From the NCBI GenBank assembly GCA_036939355.1, contig JALLAP010000087.1, positions 1 to 20,651 on the forward strand: a stretch of DNA of 20,651 nt. Reading direction: 5' to 3'. Position 1 is the first letter of the stretch. Each line of letters starts with the position of its first letter. Shown piece by piece: positions 17,101-20,651 of the stretch. The notes beneath the pieces were generated by a model. That model was given only the letters and a program-made list of their open reading frames with translations, ran no database searches and had not been told where the DNA came from. The stretch comes from Thalassiosira profunda (Eukaryota; Bacillariophyta; Thalassiosirophyceae; Thalassiosirales; Thalassiosiraceae). The position numbers and the translations under genes were made by a program.

Positions 17101-19107
17101 TCAGCCATTCGTTCCCTCCAAGCTCTACGGGAGCCACCCCGTTCGCGCTCCCGCCAATCAAATTGGACTCAAATGGCAGGTCGGCGAACTCATTGAGCAT
17201 CAATCCTTCGAACGCGTACGCCACGGGCGTGACCCAGCTGAGCCACCGCAAAATTGGCGGGATGGAGAGGTACGAGGGCATGAACCCTCCAACGGTCCCA
17301 AAGATGAGGATGATGACGGAACTCATGGAGTTGGCCGTCACCTGCTTGCGATACAGCGCGCACAGCAGCCGTCCCAACGCCTGCCCCGCGCATTCCAGAG
17401 CGATGAGCATGCCGAGAAAGTAGAAGAAGTGCCCGGCACCGCTCCGCATGCCCACCCAAAAGTACGAGATGATTGCGAGCAAAAAGGCCTCGAGGAGGCT
17501 GAGGGGCGAGTCCGTGAGCACCATCGCGATGTAACTCGATTTTGAGTCGTAGAATTCCGCGCTCCGGTGTTTGAACAGCGTGCTCCGCTCGCGGAAGCAG
17601 CTGGGCAGCGTCACCGCCGCGGAGAGCATCAGCACGATGAAACAATGAAGGAAGATATATCCGTTCTTGGCAAGCGCCCCGCCCAGGTTGTTGGGCGAGT
17701 TGGCGAAGAGGGAGCCGATGACGAGGCCAAAAAGAATGGCGATGAAGATGCGCGTAAAGGTGACGGCGTTGCGAAAGATGAGCTTGACGCGGCGTTGGCT
17801 CTGCTGCTTGAAGCGGTAGCCGAAGCTGTTGGGATACTCCTCCGTTGGGAGGAGGTCCTGGACGTCCATGCCCTTGCGGGGCTGGGTTCGCAGCGCGGCG
17901 ATCTCGTCCCGGTTCGCCTGGCAGATCTTGGACGCCACAAACCGTTTCTTGACTTCCTCTTCCGCCTCCCCGGTCTTGTCCAGCGACGCCTCGAGCACCA
18001 AATCGGCCACGCTGCCCCTGTTGTCTTCGAACTCGGCCCCGACGTTTCCGAGAAAGATGTCGCGGAGGAGGGGCCGGTCCACGGGGCCGAAATAGGCCAG
18101 CTCTCCTGTGCTTGTGAGGACGAGAAGCTTGTCGAAGAGCTCGACCATTTCGTCGGACGGCTGGAGGAGGGAGATAAAGGCCGCATAATTCTCGCCGTGG
18201 CACGCCTGAAGAAGAGGCAGGGGCATAAGTACGAGCATAGATGGGTGAGCAAATGTTGCGCACATCGTTAAGTTGGATGTGCACACCATGTGCACACTAC
18301 CGACACTACATCTACAAAACTCACGTTGGCCAAATCCCGAATCAGCTTGACCGAATCGTTGCTCGACAAACCGTCCGTGATGTTCTCGAAGCACACGAAT
18401 TTGCAGTCCTTGTCGAGCATCATTTCACCCACCGTCACCCGGCGCTTCTGCCCGCCGCTGATGCCACGGAGGTTCTCGTCGCCCACGACGGTGTCGGCGA
18501 CGTGATCCAATCCCAATCCGACCATGAGGGATTGCACGTCCTGAGAGATGGTGTCGTTGGGCGTGGCATCGGAGGCAGTGCATTTGCGGGCAAAGTCGAA
18601 CGTCTCCCGCACCGTCAGCACGGGAGCGTGGTCCGCATCGCTCGGGCTCACGTACGGGCAGATCTTGCGCCACCCCTGGTAACTCTCCGCCATGGGCAGG
18701 CCGTTGAGAGCGATGGTGCCGGACTGCCGGTCCTGCTCGCTCAACCGCCCGCTCAGCGCCCGCAAGAGGGTGGACTTGCTTCCGTCGTCGCTCCCCAGCA
18801 CCAAACAGAGCTCCCCGCTCTTCAGCACGCCGCTCACATCATTCAGGGCATAGAGCGGGTCTCTTTCTGCAATCGAGAGGCCCATATAATCCTCGGCGAC
18901 GTGCTTGAACGGCTTCACCAAAGGATGGTACCACTTCTTCTTCTTGCCGGGGACGTAGACGCTCAGGTTCTCGAAGGAGAGGGCGGACGGGCGCTCCTTT
19001 TTGGTGGGCCCGTTGTCATCGCTGGGGAGGAGTGGAATCGCCATGCTCGCGCTGCCGGCGGCAGGGGCCGCCTCGGGCGGCGCCGGGGCAGCCTCCTCGT
19101 CCGCCAT
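14166..19107 (-). CDS. Full-size ABCG/PDR-type ABC transporter, two exons, broken only by assembly duplications
   Basis: Membrane exporter of the pleiotropic drug resistance layout (NBD-TMD)x2. Exon 1 is 19107-18325 and exon 2 is 18205-14166 (intron 119 bp, donor GTGAGT, acceptor CAG). Two 72-bp duplications with one N each shift the frame; collapsing both (146 bp) leaves an open frame of about 1558 residues. NBD1: degenerate Walker A GSDDGSKST (residues 105-113), intact signature ISGGQ (216-220), altered Walker B FVCFEN (237-242), and SLLQPS in place of the H-loop His. TMD1 lies at about 17780-17000. NBD2: canonical Walker A GTSGAGKTT, Gln in GYAEQQD, signature changed to LPKHA, Walker B ILFLDEPTTGL, and H-loop ATIHQPS. 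TMD2 runs from MIVQWRNPSYCF to the C-terminal WTKR. A loop of about 250 residues with six Cys and one NVT sequon precedes the last membrane span. Substrate unknown. The 3' end converges on NIT2, 96 bp away. Confidence 0.9.
15562..15706. repeat. Exact 72-bp duplication around a single N (likely assembly artefact)
   Basis: Bases 15562-15633 and 15635-15706 are identical and separated by one N at 15634. The copy plus N is 73 bp, which breaks the ABCG frame. Removing one copy restores continuous sequence between the TMD2 start and its next span. This is best read as two overlapping contig ends joined without merging. Confidence 0.92.
16347..16491. repeat. Second exact 72-bp duplication around a single N (likely assembly artefact)
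   Basis: Bases 16347-16418 and 16420-16491 are identical, with N at 16419. The segment encodes the NBD2 stretch from SGYAEQQDIL to ETLRFT. Collapsing one copy joins ETLRFTANCRLP in one frame. The length matches the duplication at 15562 exactly, pointing to a fixed assembler overlap. Confidence 0.92.
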
Positions 19108-19203
19108 GGCCGCTGCTCCGTCCTTGATGCTTGATGGTTTGAATCCTTTGCCTTTGCAAGTTTGTGCTCACCTTCACCTTGCTCGGCTCTTTATGTCATC
19201 AAG

Positions 19204-19239
19204 ATCCTACGGTGGAACTCCTACAATTCTACGTAGGAT
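19204..19239. repeat. 8-bp inverted repeat upstream of the ABCG gene
   Basis: ATCCTACG (19204-19211) and CGTAGGAT (19232-19239) are exact reverse complements, separated by 20 bp and about 100-130 bp upstream of the ABCG start at 19107. The right arm overlaps the palindrome TACGTA. The spacing would suit a dimeric regulator or a short hairpin, but chance cannot be excluded. Confidence 0.35.
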
Positions 19240-19351
19240 GTTTGCTCTCCTCTACGAGAAGCTGGAAATCTGCAACGAGCTTCAGCCTTGTCTTTCCATC
19301 GAGGGCATACAAAGGCAGGATACAATACACTCTAGTAGTAGTTCATCCTGC

Positions 19352-20651
19352 TCAGAACCGCCCCATAATGGCCAGTAGCTTGGAATCGCTTCCCTCCTGA
19401 GGCGGACCGCCTTCGGTCGGGTACTGAATGCTCCCTTGAGTAAAACGTCTGGACCCATTCATCTTCTCGTTCACCTTCTTCTCCCTCTCAGCCTTTCGGC
19501 GTCTCGCCGCCTCCCTCATGGCCGCCCTCTCTTTCTCCAGGCGCCTCGCCTCCTCTATCTCTGCCCCGCTCCTGCGCTTGTACTTCTCTGTCACGAGCAT
19601 CGCCTGCGCATCCTTCTCCGCGGCCATCGTCGCAAGCCGCTCCAAACGATGTTCGAGTAGTGGCAAGAGCTTCTCCATGCTGGGGTTGGCTCCGATGTCA
19701 TCAATTGCATCTTGGCCTCTTTGGTCGAACAAATTTTTATCGCGTTTCAACCAGCCGCACACCGTATTCAACACCTGCTGCATTACTTCGCCCTCATCGC
19801 TCTTGCCGTGGCTCTTGGCGAAGGTGGTCACATCGCCCGCAATCTCGGACTGCTGCTCGCCATTGAGAATTCGGCTGGCGAATTTGGTCAGCGTGCCACT
19901 GTACTCATTCCCTCTCTGGCAGTTCTCCAGCTGCTGTGCCGCCTCGTCGCCATTCCCGCAGAGCCGAACGAAGGACTTGTACTCCTGCTCGAGGCCCGCC
20001 GGCACTGATCCATCCGCAGGCAGTTTGCTGGCGAGGTTGTTCAGCGTTCCGACGCGCTCTCCATTGTCGGCGTGCGCTCTCCGGCAGTTCTCCATCTGCT
20101 CCAGCACGATCTCTGTGTCCTTTCCGAAGCGCCGGGCGAACGCAGCAACCTCGATCTCGAGGCCCGGCGACATTCCCTGCCGACCGAGCTTGCTGGCGAG
20201 AGTTTGCAGCGTGCCAACGTGCTCTCCATTGCTGTCCTGCGCTTTCCTCAGATTGACGAGGCGCTTCACGATGTACGCTCTTGACCTGCCCAAAACAGTC
20301 CTCACGCGCTCGATGCTGGGCTCCAGTACAGCTGGGACATCGTAATCGGCGTCGAGGCAGGTTGCAAGTCCAGGAAGTTCGCGGCCGGCGCTGAACTTGC
20401 GCAATAGCTTCATGAAAGTTGACGCTCCAAAGACATTAATTTGCGCCAGAAACAGAGCGACAGTCGGCTGTCCCAGGGCGCCGTCGAGAGATCCACACGC
20501 CAAAGCACCAGCCAAAGCATCACCGGTAATCACAAGCAAGCCGATATTGTCAGCCAACTTTGAAAAATGGTTCAACAATCCAATCTGAATGTCGGACTCT
20601 TTCCACTCGCCTCCAAAGTCGCCCATCATGTCGTGGGTGAGCCCGTTGAGT
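19352..20651 (-). CDS. Modular repeat and coiled-coil protein, 5' partial; same family as the gene at 9111
   Basis: The frame is open to the window edge, with seven codons before the first visible ATG pair (20629 and 20626), so the gene probably begins upstream; about 432 residues are visible, ending in TGA. The first 130 or so residues are globular-looking with hydrophobic, Ala/Gly-rich stretches (LLVITGDALAGALACGSLDG). Then come three tandem modules (20230-20066, 20065-19913, 19912-19745), each beginning with the form NGExVGTLxxLASKL; the third is diverged. Next is DDIGANPSMEKLLPLLEHRLERL (about 19705-19637), then a basic coiled coil (EEARRLEKERAAMREAARRRKAEREKK) and a polar tail. The same order (module, IGANPS, charged coil) occurs in the gene at 9111-12626. 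No enzyme motif is recognised. Function unknown. Confidence 0.72.
   Translation of the reverse strand, partial: LNGLTHDMMGDFGGEWKESDIQIGLLNHFSKLADNIGLLVITGDALAGALACGSLDGALGQPTVALFLAQINVFGASTFMKLLRKFSAGRELPGLATCLDADYDVPAVLEPSIERVRTVLGRSRAYIVKRLVNLRKAQDSNGEHVGTLQTLASKLGRQGMSPGLEIEVAAFARRFGKDTEIVLEQMENCRRAHADNGERVGTLNNLASKLPADGSVPAGLEQEYKSFVRLCGNGDEAAQQLENCQRGNEYSGTLTKFASRILNGEQQSEIAGDVTTFAKSHGKSDEGEVMQQVLNTVCGWLKRDKNLFDQRGQDAIDDIGANPSMEKLLPLLEHRLERLATMAAEKDAQAMLVTEKYKRRSGAEIEEARRLEKERAAMREAARRRKAEREKKVNEKMNGSRRFTQGSIQYPTEGGPPQEGSDSKLLAIMGRF
19745..20230 (-). repeat. Three tandem protein modules of about 51-56 residues
   Basis: Copies begin at 20230 (NGEHVGTLQTLASKL), 20065 (NGERVGTLNNLASKL) and 19912 (GNEYSGTLTKFASRIL). 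The start-to-start distances are 165 and 153 bp. The first two copies also share a later (Q)xENCxR segment. The repeat is clear in protein but diverged in DNA, so it is older than the 240-bp duplication in the other family member. The pattern of alternating hydrophobic and charged positions suggests helical repeats. Confidence 0.75.

Noticed and set aside
14166..19107. ABCG gene as a frameshifted pseudogene
   Set aside because: Both frame breaks coincide with N-flanked exact 72-bp duplications, and collapsing them gives a full, intact transporter. The degenerate NBD residues follow the known PDR asymmetry and are not random decay.
1..20651. Bacterial origin, operons or CRISPR array
   Set aside because: Spliceosomal introns, eukaryotic protein families and separate promoters; no regularly spaced repeat-spacer array is present.

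Overview
This is nuclear DNA from a eukaryote. The genes have separate promoters and lie on both strands. Nine short introns (70 to 119 bp) have near-uniform donors (GTGAGT, GTAAGT or one GTAAGC) and AG acceptors. The proteins are eukaryotic: a USP48-type deubiquitinase, an HMG-box protein, an omega-amidase and a full-size PDR-type ABCG transporter. The form of the HMG box and the unnamed conserved domain at 4331-5230 remind me of proteins from diatoms and related stramenopiles. I therefore favour a stramenopile alga, but this is recollection of family appearance and not a search result. It is a draft assembly: two single N bases, at 15634 and 16419, are each flanked by an exact 72-bp duplication and look like unmerged contig ends.

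Layout, left to right. (1) 2-4181, plus strand: the 3' part of a seven-exon USP48/UBP26-like deubiquitinase. The catalytic Cys box lies upstream of the window. The His box, three DUSP-like domains and an acidic tail with SUMO-related motifs are present. (2) 4331-6320, minus: a two-exon protein with a serine-rich N-terminus, coiled coils and a conserved C-terminal domain, with a TATA plus TGACGTCA promoter just upstream. (3) 6851-8224, minus: a two-exon HMG-box protein whose box is split by a basic insertion of about 43 residues. (4) 9111-12626, plus: a single-exon protein of 1171 residues with a perfect 240-bp tandem duplication in its coiled coil and a possible GIY-YIG-like segment. (5) 12840-14069, plus: NIT2 omega-amidase with a probable organellar presequence. 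(6) 14166-19107, minus: a two-exon ABCG/PDR transporter, broken in this assembly only by the two duplications; collapsing both gives a continuous frame of about 1558 residues. (7) 19352-20651, minus: the 3' part of a gene containing three tandem modules of about 50 to 55 residues.

The most interesting signal is that genes 4 and 7 share an architecture: one or more copies of a 50 to 56-residue module, then an IGANPS motif with a conserved Leu/Glu/Arg pattern, then a highly charged Arg/Glu/Lys coiled coil. I do not recognise this family. The two genes face each other around NIT2 and the ABCG gene, which suggests a local, possibly lineage-specific, modular family. Otherwise the genes look like unrelated housekeeping or regulatory loci in a compact genome, and I see no operon-like cooperation between them.
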